From an uncultured bacterium (lineage in GTDB: Bacteria; Eisenbacteria; RBG-16-71-46; CAIMUX01): a stretch of DNA of 6,506 nt. This document shows positions 1-5,699 of the stretch, piece after piece. The stretch covers positions 1 through 6,506 of the forward strand of contig CAMPIC010000172.1 of assembly GCA_946886185.1 (NCBI GenBank), written 5' to 3'. Both the position numbers and the translations under genes were made by a program. Each line of letters begins with the position of its first letter. Position 1 is the first letter of the stretch. The notes below the pieces were generated by a model, which saw nothing but the letters and a program-made list of their open reading frames with translations, had not been told where the DNA came from and ran no database searches.

Positions 1-328
1 ATCCGCGCTCGCGGGGCGCGCGGTCCCGCTCGGCGGGTCCACGTGCTCCCGGACGGCGTTCTCGATCGAACGATCCGCGCTCGCGGGGCGCGCGTTCCCG
101 CTCGGCCGGTCCACGCGTTCCGGGACGCCGTTCTCGATCGAGCGTTCCCCGCTGGCGAGGCGCCCGATCTCGCTCGGCGGTTCCGCGCGTTCGGGGGCGC
201 GGAGCTTCCTCACGGTCTGCTCTGCGCTTGGGCGGCCCTTCGCCGCCTCGACGAGCCGGACGGCTGGCCTTTGGTCCTCCGCTCGGTCTCGAAGGTCGAC
301 TTCCGGGAGAACGGGGGCGCTTGTCCAT
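1..328 (-). CDS. Arg/Glu/Pro-rich low-complexity protein, N-terminal part (runs off left edge)
   Basis: The reading frame is open on the minus strand from an ATG at 328-326 to the window edge, 109 codons with no stop. The start has a GGAG at 339-336, seven bases upstream, and lies two bases after the stop of the PqiA-like gene, so translational coupling is likely. The peptide begins MDKRPRSPGSRPSRPSG and stays dominated by Arg, Pro, Gly, Glu and Asp. Residues about 49-108 are five tandem 12-residue repeats. No folded domain is visible; this looks like a disordered, mixed-charge N-terminal extension. Such extensions are known in bacteria ahead of rRNA-modifying enzymes such as pseudouridine synthases (RluB type) or SpoU methyltransferases, but the catalytic part would lie outside the window, so the product is not identified. 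The plus strand is also open here, but the minus frame has the start, ribosome site, spacing and composition of a real gene. Confidence 0.68.
   Translation of the reverse strand, partial: MDKRPRSPGSRPSRPSGGPKASRPARRGGEGPPKRRADREEAPRPRTRGTAERDRAPRQRGTLDRERRPGTRGPAERERAPRERGSFDRERRPGARGPAERDRAPRERG
5..184 (-). repeat. Tandem repeat: five 36-bp (12-residue) units in a 72-bp higher-order period
   Basis: In the minus-strand frame the units are GTAERDRAPRQR (184-149), GTLDRERRPGTR (148-113), GPAERERAPRER (112-77), GSFDRERRPGAR (76-41) and GPAERDRAPRER (40-5). Odd and even units resemble each other most, which gives a 72-bp DNA period; the copies starting at 1 and 73 are nearly identical. The array keeps frame and encodes alternating Arg and Asp/Glu with Pro and Gly, a mixed-charge disordered segment. 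It may continue beyond the left edge. Confidence 0.85.
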
Positions 329-330
329 GA

Positions 331-927
331 TCAATCTCCGGTCGGAGCGCTCCGCTCCGTTTCGTTGCGTCTGGGAGGTTCGAAGGCCAGAAAGGCGGAC
401 ACGAGCATGGAAGTCAGAACCGAGGCGGCGAAGACATACAGGCCGGGCAGCGCAGCTACATGCATCTGTCCCACGCTCGAATTGATTCGGAGGATCACCA
501 CGAGCAACGCCACCACGAAGACGTCTCCCATCGACCACTGACCCAGATTCTTGACCCACGTATTGATCCGAGACCGTCGACGGACGTTGCGACTGGCGAG
601 CACGTAGCCGAGCGCCAGGAACTTGCCGATCGGAAAGAGGATCGTGAACGCAGTGATGATCACGGTCAGGGTGTAGTCGCCCGACTCGTAGAGCCTCTGG
701 ATCGTGCTCAGAAGTTTGAGCGACTCGTTGTTGTCGTGCACGAAGGTCCCGAACTGGATGTGTGTGCGGATCTCGGCCACGTGCATCGTGAGACTGGCGC
801 CGTAAAGCGCCGCGGAGATCGGAAGCACGATCGCGGAGGCCATGAACTGCCACGAGCGCCCCTGCCTGCGCGTATCCGGCGAGGCCTCCACGCTCGCGCG
901 TTCCTCCGCACCGCTCCTGCTGTTCAA
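331..927 (-). CDS. PqiA-family (paraquat-inducible protein A-like) inner-membrane protein
   Basis: The product is a 198-residue integral membrane protein. Four hydrophobic segments are visible at about 28-50, 85-112, 133-149 and 158-182. The stretch WSMGDVFVVALLVVIL (131-146), followed by PGLYVFAASVLTSML, is the hallmark of the PqiA domain, and the ILFPIGKFLAL part at 96-106 also fits. E. coli PqiA has two such domains and Cys-rich zinc ribbons. Here there is one domain and no CXXC motif, as in the short family members. PqiA proteins work with MCE-type PqiB in envelope lipid transport or stress; no pqiB is visible here. The start is a TTG (927-925) with GAGGAG ten bases upstream; no ATG or GTG lies between it and the in-frame stop at 1032-1030. 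An internal ATG at 843 lacks a ribosome site. The gene probably shares a transcript with the Arg-rich gene two bases downstream and perhaps with the TrmB-like regulator upstream. Confidence 0.85.
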   Translation of the reverse strand: MNSRSGAEERASVEASPDTRRQGRSWQFMASAIVLPISAALYGASLTMHVAEIRTHIQFGTFVHDNNESLKLLSTIQRLYESGDYTLTVIITAFTILFPIGKFLALGYVLASRNVRRRSRINTWVKNLGQWSMGDVFVVALLVVILRINSSVGQMHVAALPGLYVFAASVLTSMLVSAFLAFEPPRRNETERSAPTGD

Positions 928-1029
928 GCGCGACTTGCTCCTCGTGCGTCTGGATCCTGTTCTGCGGATCCCGAAATGGATCGCGAGCAGCGCGTGCTGA
1001 TCCCGGAGATCCGTGGTGCAGCGCGCAGT

Positions 1030-1044
1030 CTAGCAGGAGCTCAT
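1030..1044 (-). other. Four-codon ORF (MSSC-stop) with perfect Shine-Dalgarno
   Basis: On the minus strand AGGAGG (1058-1053) sits eight bases before ATG AGC TCC TGC TAG. It is the best ribosome site in the regulator/PqiA gap. The tiny ORF is in frame with the PqiA-like gene: beyond the TAG, 34 sense codons lead to the TTG start with no further stop. It could be a leader peptide, a former start of the PqiA-like gene cut off by a nonsense change, or chance. The sequence alone cannot decide. Confidence 0.35.
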
Positions 1045-1062
1045 GGCTGCGTCCTCCTGAGC

Positions 1063-1102
1063 CGTGACGTACCATGTTCGAAGGTGGGGGGATGGCGTCA
1101 CG
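1063..1102 (-). terminator. Hairpin just after the TrmB-like gene (terminator-like or processing stem)
   Basis: CGTGACG (1063-1069) pairs perfectly with CGTCACG (1096-1102). CCAT (1072-1075) can extend the stem with ATGG (1092-1095) across a two-base bulge, giving 11 pairs and a 16-base loop. It starts immediately after the regulator stop codon on the minus strand. No T tract follows, so it is not a classic intrinsic terminator. It may be a partial terminator or a stem that separates expression of the regulator from the PqiA-like gene. Confidence 0.4.
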
Positions 1103-1969
1103 TCAGGAGCGGTCGCCGTTCGGGTCGCCGAACCGTTCCAGCAGGACTTTGTAGCCCGGCAGATCGGTGCGCGCGGAGGAGCGGATCGCATTCGCGTCCC
1201 GACGGAGATCTTCGAGCGAGATCGGCTCGTCCAAACGGGTGCGCAAACGCGCCAGCTCGATTTCTCCTGACAGGGCGCTGTGATAGACCCATGAAATGTA
1301 GACGCTCTGGCTCCAAACCGCTCGGAGGACACGATCTCCATCATGCGAGAGAAGCGCGATGAGGTGCTCCTTCCCGTCGACCACCAGGTTCATCCATTGG
1401 CCGGGCCACCGTTTGCGGACCCGGGCGCCTTCCGAATCTTGGGAAAGGCGGACCCGCTCGAGCTTCGCGGGCGCGTAAATTTTCGCCGTCACCTCCACTC
1501 CCCGGGCCGCTGTCGCTTCCATCTCCGCGCGAAGCTCTTCCAATGGCTGCGGAAAAAGGTCGAGGAGCGCGATCGACTCCGACTGGCGCAGCATCTCGAC
1601 CGCCCGCGCCATTACCTGCGCGCGGTTGCGCATCTGGTAGACCCGTTCGTCCTCCTCGATGCGCTCCAGCCGCGCCAAAGTGCTGCGCGCTTCGGCGAGC
1701 CGTTCCCGGTGAGCTTCCTCCAGGCGGTCGAACAACTCGTCAGGGGGGACCGCCCGGCACAGTCGAGACTCTCCTTCTTCTACGAGCACGGAACCCTTTT
1801 GGATGAGCGTGTCGATCGCCTTGTACACGTTGGCCGCCGGCTTGCCGATGCTCTGCGCGATTCGATATCCGGTCGCGGCGGACGAGGCGGTGAGGTAGGC
1901 GTAGACTTCCGCTTCGAGCGCCGTGAAACCGATCGCCGTGAGTGTTCGGACGGTATCGTCCCGTTCCAT
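1103..1969 (-). CDS. TrmB-family winged-helix transcriptional regulator
   Basis: The 288-residue product has an N-terminal winged helix-turn-helix at about 8-75. It follows the TrmB pattern: IGFTALEAEVYAYL, then a recognition region GKPAANVYKAIDTLIQKG, then a wing with EEGESRLCRAVPPDEL. A charged helical stretch at about 80-125 is probably the coiled-coil dimerisation helix. Residues about 130-240 (LLDLFPQPLEELRAEM, VVDGKEHLIALL, VWSQSVYISWVYHSAL) match the ligand-sensing C-terminal half seen in TrmB-like regulators. Characterised archaeal members bind sugars and palindromic operators; the ligand here is unknown. The start is the ATG at 1969-1967, with GGGGG four bases upstream; the frame stays open further upstream but that extension overlaps the divergent gene and lacks domain similarity. 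The gene is divergent from the UPF0489-like gene and upstream of the PqiA-like gene on the same strand, so either or both may be targets. Confidence 0.87.
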   Translation of the reverse strand: MERDDTVRTLTAIGFTALEAEVYAYLTASSAATGYRIAQSIGKPAANVYKAIDTLIQKGSVLVEEGESRLCRAVPPDELFDRLEEAHRERLAEARSTLARLERIEEDERVYQMRNRAQVMARAVEMLRQSESIALLDLFPQPLEELRAEMEATAARGVEVTAKIYAPAKLERVRLSQDSEGARVRKRWPGQWMNLVVDGKEHLIALLSHDGDRVLRAVWSQSVYISWVYHSALSGEIELARLRTRLDEPISLEDLRRDANAIRSSARTDLPGYKVLLERFGDPNGDRS

Positions 1970-1980
1970 GCTGCCCCCAT

Positions 1981-1992
1981 CGACTCGAGTCG
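1981..1992. promoter_or_regulatory. 12-bp perfect palindrome CGACTCGAGTCG in the divergent promoter region
   Basis: The palindrome lies 12 bases upstream of the TrmB-like start codon, between two divergently transcribed genes. That is where an autoregulatory operator would be expected. No clear -35/-10 pair could be assigned around it, so operator function is inference. It abuts the larger inverted repeat at 1991-2026. Confidence 0.4.
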
Positions 1993-2026
1993 CTGCCGAA
2001 GACCACACCGTAGCGGATCGGCAGCG
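1991..2026. promoter_or_regulatory. Inverted repeat, 9-bp perfect arms, 18-bp spacer (candidate operator)
   Basis: CGCTGCCGA (1991-1999) and TCGGCAGCG (2018-2026) are exact reverse complements. The arm centres are 27 bp apart, about two and a half helical turns. It sits in the 138-bp region between the TrmB-like regulator and the UPF0489-like gene. Its place and symmetry suit a dimeric regulator, most simply the adjacent TrmB-like protein. It could also form a stem in a transcript. Confidence 0.45.
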
Positions 2027-2107
2027 CGCCGAGAATCGGTCATTGAGACGCCGGTTGCGACCCCATCGCCCGCGTTCCCCGGATTCCTGCGGATCGCGGG
2101 GAGACTC

Positions 2108-3676
2108 GTGCTGTGGGTGGTTCTGTCGGTAGGAGCTGGATGCTCCACCTTTGGATGTTCCAGCGAAGAGAAGTCCGCGCCGCCACCGCTGGTGAGAGGA
2201 CGAGTGCTCGATCCGCTGGGGGACTTGCAGGTTTCGATCCACGAGGAAAGAGGTCTCTACACACTCCGCGAGAACCGATGGTCGCTCTATGCGTGGCTCG
2301 ACGCCGCCCGGCGCAGTGGAGTGAGCCGCCCACGCACCTTGATCCACTTCGGCGCGCGTCCGATCTTCGGTCCACCGTCTGGATCGCTTCCCTCGTTGCA
2401 AGCTGCCGCCTTGGATACCGTGCTCGCGGGCGCGATCCACGGGCTCGCCGCCGACTCGTTCCTCTTGGCTGCCTGGTCGGCCGGATGGGTGGACACGGTC
2501 TATTGGGTGCAGCCGGACATTTCCTGCTACGCGGGCTCCGTCGCCTCCGTCCACTTCCGACTGGAAGAGCGCGAAGGTCGAGTCACTCCGGCGCGCTCCG
2601 ATTCGAGCGCGTTCGATCCCCTCGAAGCCAATCGGAGCGCGTTCTCCGGCGAACCGGTGTCCCGGCTCTTTCCCATCGAGGCGGCGCATCAGTCTCCGCG
2701 CGCGGATTGGGAGCCAGGCGCGCTGCAGCTTCATTGCCTGAGCCTGGACCAGTTACGCCGGCGCATGGAGCGTGGCATGTCTGCGGGACCGGTCTGGGTC
2801 GACATCGACCTCGACTACTTCGGTTCCGCGATGCCGATCGAGAAGGCCGGGTACCTCGCGCTCTCCGGCGAAAGCGACTTCGGCGTGGGGATGCTCGGTC
2901 TTGCCGGAGCCGTGTTCCGCGCTCCTCCCGATTCGGTGCGGGCCCATGCGGCCGCCGTCGCGGAGTTGATACGGCGACTGGCTCCGGAAGCGGTCACGAT
3001 CGTGGAGTCGCCCGCGTGGTCCCATGCAGAGACACGAGCGGAGGTGGAATCGATCTTACGCACCGCATGGCTCGGCCCCGAGAGCGCCTGGACTCAGACG
3101 TTGACTCCCCAGGTTTCGATCACGACCGCGAACGGTCGGATGCAGCTTGCCCCCAACTGCCCGATCCTGGTGGACGTGGCGAAACAGGACTCGCTCCGAC
3201 TTTCTGTCCGGTGGTCCGTGACGCCACCCGAACGAATGGAGATTTCCCTTTTCTACGGGCGCGGCCAGGAGTCGGATCGTCTGATCGCGCGCTGGAGGAC
3301 GATCGCCGATCGCCCCGCTGTGCAGGTTGCGGTCCCGCTCGCGAGCAGCGAGTCGATCCTCGAACCGGGATGGAAGGTCGAGGTGCGGCGGCTTCGCGAC
3401 GGAGCTCTTGTTTACTGCTGCTCGTTCGCCCTCGATCGCGGCGGCGCGAAGCTCGCCACATTGGTAGGCGAGCAGCAAGCATATGACCCCGCGTTTCCGT
3501 CAGCGGAGACACTGCGCGCGCAATCCGCTCCCGAGCTCATCGTCTGGGGAATGCGCAGCCAGGTTCCGGTGAACTTGCTCCACGAGATCCTGATGGCGCA
3601 TCCGACCGCGCTCCGCAGTCAATGCGACGACCTCCGCTCGCACTGGATTGCTCGAACCTCCGTGGGCGGTAGTTGA
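2108..3676 (+). CDS. UPF0489-family (arginase-like fold) predicted lipoprotein with extra C-terminal region
   Basis: The product has 522 residues from the GTG. The start of the mature protein is a signal-like LWVVLSVGAGC, with Cys12 fitting a loose lipobox, followed by a Ser/Pro-rich linker. Residues about 38-325 resemble UPF0489 (human C5orf22 type): ENRWSLYAWLDAARR, then LIHFGARPIF (78-87), then VDTVYWVQPD (128-137), then VWVDIDLDYF (229-238), and EAVTIVESPAW (294-304). The DIDLDYF is the second metal-site motif of this arginase-like fold. The first site, usually HxDxHxD-like, reads HFGARPI and lacks the acids and second His, so the protein may be catalytically dead. Residues about 330-450 look beta-rich and are unassigned. 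GTG has GGGGAG four bases upstream, but gives almost no basic n-region. A CTG at 2087 in the same frame would add MRIAGRL and make a normal lipoprotein signal. It is probably followed by the TPR gene 71 bp downstream. No enzymatic activity is known for the family. Confidence 0.72.
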   Translation: MLWVVLSVGAGCSTFGCSSEEKSAPPPLVRGRVLDPLGDLQVSIHEERGLYTLRENRWSLYAWLDAARRSGVSRPRTLIHFGARPIFGPPSGSLPSLQAAALDTVLAGAIHGLAADSFLLAAWSAGWVDTVYWVQPDISCYAGSVASVHFRLEEREGRVTPARSDSSAFDPLEANRSAFSGEPVSRLFPIEAAHQSPRADWEPGALQLHCLSLDQLRRRMERGMSAGPVWVDIDLDYFGSAMPIEKAGYLALSGESDFGVGMLGLAGAVFRAPPDSVRAHAAAVAELIRRLAPEAVTIVESPAWSHAETRAEVESILRTAWLGPESAWTQTLTPQVSITTANGRMQLAPNCPILVDVAKQDSLRLSVRWSVTPPERMEISLFYGRGQESDRLIARWRTIADRPAVQVAVPLASSESILEPGWKVEVRRLRDGALVYCCSFALDRGGAKLATLVGEQQAYDPAFPSAETLRAQSAPELIVWGMRSQVPVNLLHEILMAHPTALRSQCDDLRSHWIARTSVGGS

Positions 3677-3695
3677 AGAAGTGCGCCGCTTCGGC

Positions 3696-3704
3696 TGCTA
3701 CGAT
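3696..3704 (+). promoter_or_regulatory. Weak candidate extended -10 upstream of the TPR gene
   Basis: TGCTACGAT has the TG-N-TAnnAT form of an extended -10, 43 bases before the TPR start codon. The only -35-like sequence, TTGAAG at 3673-3678, is 20 bases away, which is too far. The TPR gene may therefore have its own weak promoter or simply be cotranscribed with the gene upstream. Confidence 0.22.
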
Positions 3705-3747
3705 CCGCGCGCGGTCGAGTGAGCGTTTCGAAGGGAGATCCGAGAGC

Positions 3748-4935
3748 ATGGGATGGTTCGGTTTCAACGCCGAGAAGAAGCTCGCGCAAGCGAAGAAGCA
3801 TGCGGAACAGGGGAAGCACTACGAAGCGCTCCGCGCGTTCGAGGAGGTCGCGGAGCGGGCCACCGAAGCGGAGCTGCGCACCGCCGCGCAGAACGGAGGG
3901 CGCGAAACGCGCGCGGCGATGATCGAGGCGCGTGTCGCCGAAGCGGACGGTTTCGAAGAAACGGGGGACCTCGAGGCGGCGAAGGATCGGCTGCGCACCG
4001 CCATCGATCTGGCCGAGGACGATCTGCCCCGGGAGCGGCTCGAGGAACGGCTCCGCGCGCTGGAATCGCCGCGGCGCCCCATCCAATCGGTGCCCGCGCC
4101 GGCGCACGACCTGCTTCCGGATCCCGTCGACGACCCATCACGAGGAGCGGCGCGCGCGGAGCCGACCGAGGCGGCGGAGCTTTTCGGCGAGAATCCCGAG
4201 GAGGAATTCGCGATCCTTCTCAACACCCTCCCCGCGGATGCGGCCGCGCTGTTTCAACAACAGCCGGAAGCGTTCCGTCTCGGCTATCTCGCGCTCACGC
4301 ACGGCGCCCCGCGCGCCGCGTTGCGCCAGTTCGACGAGATGGATTGGAGCACGATGCCGCCGGCGCCGATCGCGCTCGAGCGCGCGCGGGCCCTGCTTCT
4401 GGCGCGCCGCGCGGAGGAAGCGATCGCTCTCATCGACGAGATCGAAGAACCAGGGCCGGCGGGCCGTTGGCTGCGCGTCGAAGCGTTGCGCGATCTGGGC
4501 CGCGTGGATGATGCGGTGCTCGCGGCCGCCGAGCTGGTCAACTCGCAGGATCAGAACACTCCCGAGTCGGACGCGCTCCTCGCGTGGACTTTGATCGAGG
4601 CGGGTCGACCCACGGAAGCTTACGACCACATTGAGGGATGGTTGGAGGGGCGCGCTCCGGACGAAGAGATCCTGGTGCCCGCTGCGCAGGCACTCTCGAT
4701 GATGGACCGCGCGCCGGAAGCGGTTGGCCTGCTGGAGAGCCTGATCCATCAGCGGCTGGAGGCGAGCCTGGCGACGGGTCGCGAGCCGAACTTCCCTGTG
4801 CAGGCTGGGCGACGACTGCTCTCCCTGTACCTGGCGATGGGGCGCGCTCCGAGTGAGTATCGAGCTTTGGTGATGCACTTGCTCGACTTCGATCCGGAGC
4901 GGGGGGAGCAGTACCGGGGACTGCTGCTCCAGTAG
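3748..4935 (+). CDS. Tetratricopeptide (TPR) repeat protein
   Basis: The 395-residue product is almost wholly helical, rich in Ala, Glu, Leu and Arg, with no signal peptide or membrane segment, so it should be cytoplasmic. TPR-like helix pairs are recognisable at about 12-36 (AQAKKHAEQGKHYEALRAFE, with the typical A-G-Y-A-F spacing), 60-90, 172-198, 206-234, 239-264, 276-300 and 308-334. A Pro-rich linker lies at about 108-140. Such proteins are scaffolds for protein contacts; no partner is evident. The start is the ATG at 3748 with AAGGGAG (3731-3737) ten bases upstream; the frame extends upstream to 3673, but that would overlap the previous stop and give a non-TPR tail. It ends TAG followed directly by an in-frame TAA. 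It is probably in one unit with the UPF0489-like gene. Confidence 0.85.
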   Translation: MGWFGFNAEKKLAQAKKHAEQGKHYEALRAFEEVAERATEAELRTAAQNGGRETRAAMIEARVAEADGFEETGDLEAAKDRLRTAIDLAEDDLPRERLEERLRALESPRRPIQSVPAPAHDLLPDPVDDPSRGAARAEPTEAAELFGENPEEEFAILLNTLPADAAALFQQQPEAFRLGYLALTHGAPRAALRQFDEMDWSTMPPAPIALERARALLLARRAEEAIALIDEIEEPGPAGRWLRVEALRDLGRVDDAVLAAAELVNSQDQNTPESDALLAWTLIEAGRPTEAYDHIEGWLEGRAPDEEILVPAAQALSMMDRAPEAVGLLESLIHQRLEASLATGREPNFPVQAGRRLLSLYLAMGRAPSEYRALVMHLLDFDPERGEQYRGLLLQ

Positions 4936-4942
4936 TAAGACG

Positions 4943-4960
4943 GGCGCGCAGGCGCGTGCC
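4943..4960 (+). terminator. Hairpin after the TPR gene, without a T tract
   Basis: GGCGCGC (4943-4949) pairs with GCGTGCC (4954-4960), with one G-T wobble and the loop AGGC. It begins seven bases after the stop codon. No run of T follows, so it is at most a weak or Rho-assisted terminator, or an RNA 3'-end stabiliser. Confidence 0.35.
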
Positions 4961-5243
4961 TCCGCCTCGCTTTGCGCGAAGGGGATCTCGTGTTTGCGGA
5001 TGGGTTTGCCGAGCGGCGAGGAGGTCCCCTCGACGGTCCCTGGGTACGCTGGCACCGCTCGCTCGGCCGTTCCTCGCAAATGTTTTGCCGATCCGTTCTG
5101 GCGACCGTTCTGCCCTCCGTTCCATCAAGCCGTTCGTCTCGCGCCGACTTCGGGATGGCGTAGCAATTCCGCGTTGGTCAGCCAAGGGCCATCGATGACG
5201 CAAGAAGTCGCCACCGTAGGAACGCTCGATTGCTTCGGAGCCA
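4961..5243. other. Intergenic stretch with no supported gene
   Basis: Several overlapping frames are open here on both strands, but none has a good ribosome site or domain-like composition. The most protein-like is a 39-residue minus-strand frame (5244-5125) starting MAPKQSSVPTVATSCVIDGP, which lacks a Shine-Dalgarno. Nothing else was recognised. Confidence 0.5.
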
Positions 5244-5260
5244 TGCACCAGAATGGTGCA
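5244..5260. promoter_or_regulatory. NtrC-type enhancer-like box TGCACCAGAATGGTGCA
   Basis: The 17-bp sequence has perfect 7-bp arms (TGCACCA / TGGTGCA) around GAA and matches the enteric NtrC-site pattern TGCAC-N7-GTGCA. In those systems it activates a sigma-54 promoter at a distance. No complete -24/-12 element (GG-N10-GC in a TGGCAC/TTGCA context) was found nearby on either strand, so the match may reflect another regulator or a transcript hairpin. Confidence 0.45.
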
Positions 5261-5311
5261 AGCGGCGCCGGTCGCTCGCCCCGGCAGAGATGCGCTGGAC
5301 TAAAACCCTGA

Positions 5312-5323
5312 TGGCACGTGCCA
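5312..5323. promoter_or_regulatory. 12-bp perfect palindrome TGGCACGTGCCA
   Basis: The palindrome is 52 bases downstream of the NtrC-like box. Its first seven bases equal the sigma-54 -24 element, but the position where -12 should fall reads ACTAT, so it is not a sigma-54 promoter. It is a candidate operator for a dimeric regulator. Confidence 0.35.
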
Positions 5324-5329
5324 CTATCT

Positions 5330-5347
5330 TCTGCTCGTGCGAGCAGA
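5330..5347. promoter_or_regulatory. Inverted repeat TCTGCTCG-TG-CGAGCAGA
   Basis: The arms of eight bases are perfect, with a two-base centre. A pyrimidine-rich stretch with TTTTC runs follows at about 5349-5375. It could be an operator, or a hairpin (four-base loop when the inner pair opens) of a poor terminator on the plus strand. Confidence 0.35.
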
Positions 5348-5350
5348 CTC

Positions 5351-5380
5351 TTCTACAACCTGGTGTTTTCTTTTCTACAA
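5351..5380 (+). repeat. Direct repeat TTCTACAA, two copies 22 bp apart
   Basis: Copies are at 5351-5358 and 5373-5380, start to start 22 bp, about two helical turns, so both would face the same side of the DNA. They follow directly after the inverted repeat at 5330-5347. Function is unknown; chance is possible for eight bases. Confidence 0.3.
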
Positions 5381-5610
5381 GACTGCAAGGGATGTGGGCG
5401 TGGTTGAAATTCGTGCATGAGTGTTTGGTAAGAATTGGAAATGCTGCGCTGGGGTGCGTGTGCCGTGTGATCGACGAAAGCTCCGGGATGCGCGCGGAGT
5501 GCGGAAATGGCGGGTCGGCGTTCCGTGGATGGAACGAGGTCCGCTATTCGACTTCACGCGAAGCCATCCGAAACATTCCTTCGTCATTCATGAATTGTGC
5601 GGTTTCAATC
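5381..5610. other. Intergenic stretch, lower GC, no supported gene
   Basis: The region is less GC-rich in places than the genes. One plus-strand frame (5230-5724) spans it, but its peptide is Cys/Arg/Ser-rich, without domain features or a ribosome site. Visible structure is a hairpin CGTTCC-N6-GGAACG (5519-5536) and a palindrome ATTCATGAAT (5586-5595) just upstream of the predicted promoter. Confidence 0.45.
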
Positions 5611-5640
5611 TTGTTGCGTGAAAGGCACGGCTGTTACAAT
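5611..5640 (+). promoter_or_regulatory. Predicted sigma-70 promoter with extended -10 for the secreted-protein gene
   Basis: The -10 is TACAAT (5635-5640, five of six consensus bases) with the extended TG at 5632-5633. A weak -35 TTGTTG (5611-5616) lies 18 bases upstream. Transcription would start near 5647 and give a leader of about 190 nt. It is the most convincing promoter-like sequence in the window. Confidence 0.5.
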
Positions 5641-5699
5641 CGACCGCGTCCGGCATCGATACCCTCATCGATAGGCTGGACGTCTCGGGACACGATGAG

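Noticed and set aside
43..330. Plus-strand ORF of 95 residues overlapping the repeats
   Set aside because: It has no ribosome site and its peptide lacks the regular charged pattern; it is the antisense of the repeat-coding minus-strand gene, which has start, Shine-Dalgarno and operon spacing.
460..1362. Plus-strand ORF of 300 residues
   Set aside because: It lies opposite the PqiA-like and TrmB-like genes and is rich in Arg, His and Asp without domain features, as expected for antisense of a GC-rich gene.
1970..2734. Upstream extension of the TrmB-like frame to 2734
   Set aside because: The extra part lies opposite the UPF0489-like gene and has no similarity; the TrmB domain starts right after the ATG at 1969.
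2113..3486. Plus-strand ORF of 457 residues
   Set aside because: It is an Arg-rich out-of-frame reading of the UPF0489-like gene, whose own frame carries recognisable motifs.
4138..5079. Minus-strand ORF of 313 residues
   Set aside because: It is antisense to the TPR gene, without a domain or ribosome site.
5125..5244. Minus-strand 39-residue ORF beginning MAPKQSSVPTVA
   Set aside because: The peptide looks fairly protein-like, but there is no Shine-Dalgarno and the start codon lies in the NtrC-like palindrome; kept only as a possible remnant.
5312..5328. Sigma-54 promoter beginning TGGCACG
   Set aside because: The -24 half is perfect, but the bases where TTGC should be read ACTA, on both strands the -12 is missing.
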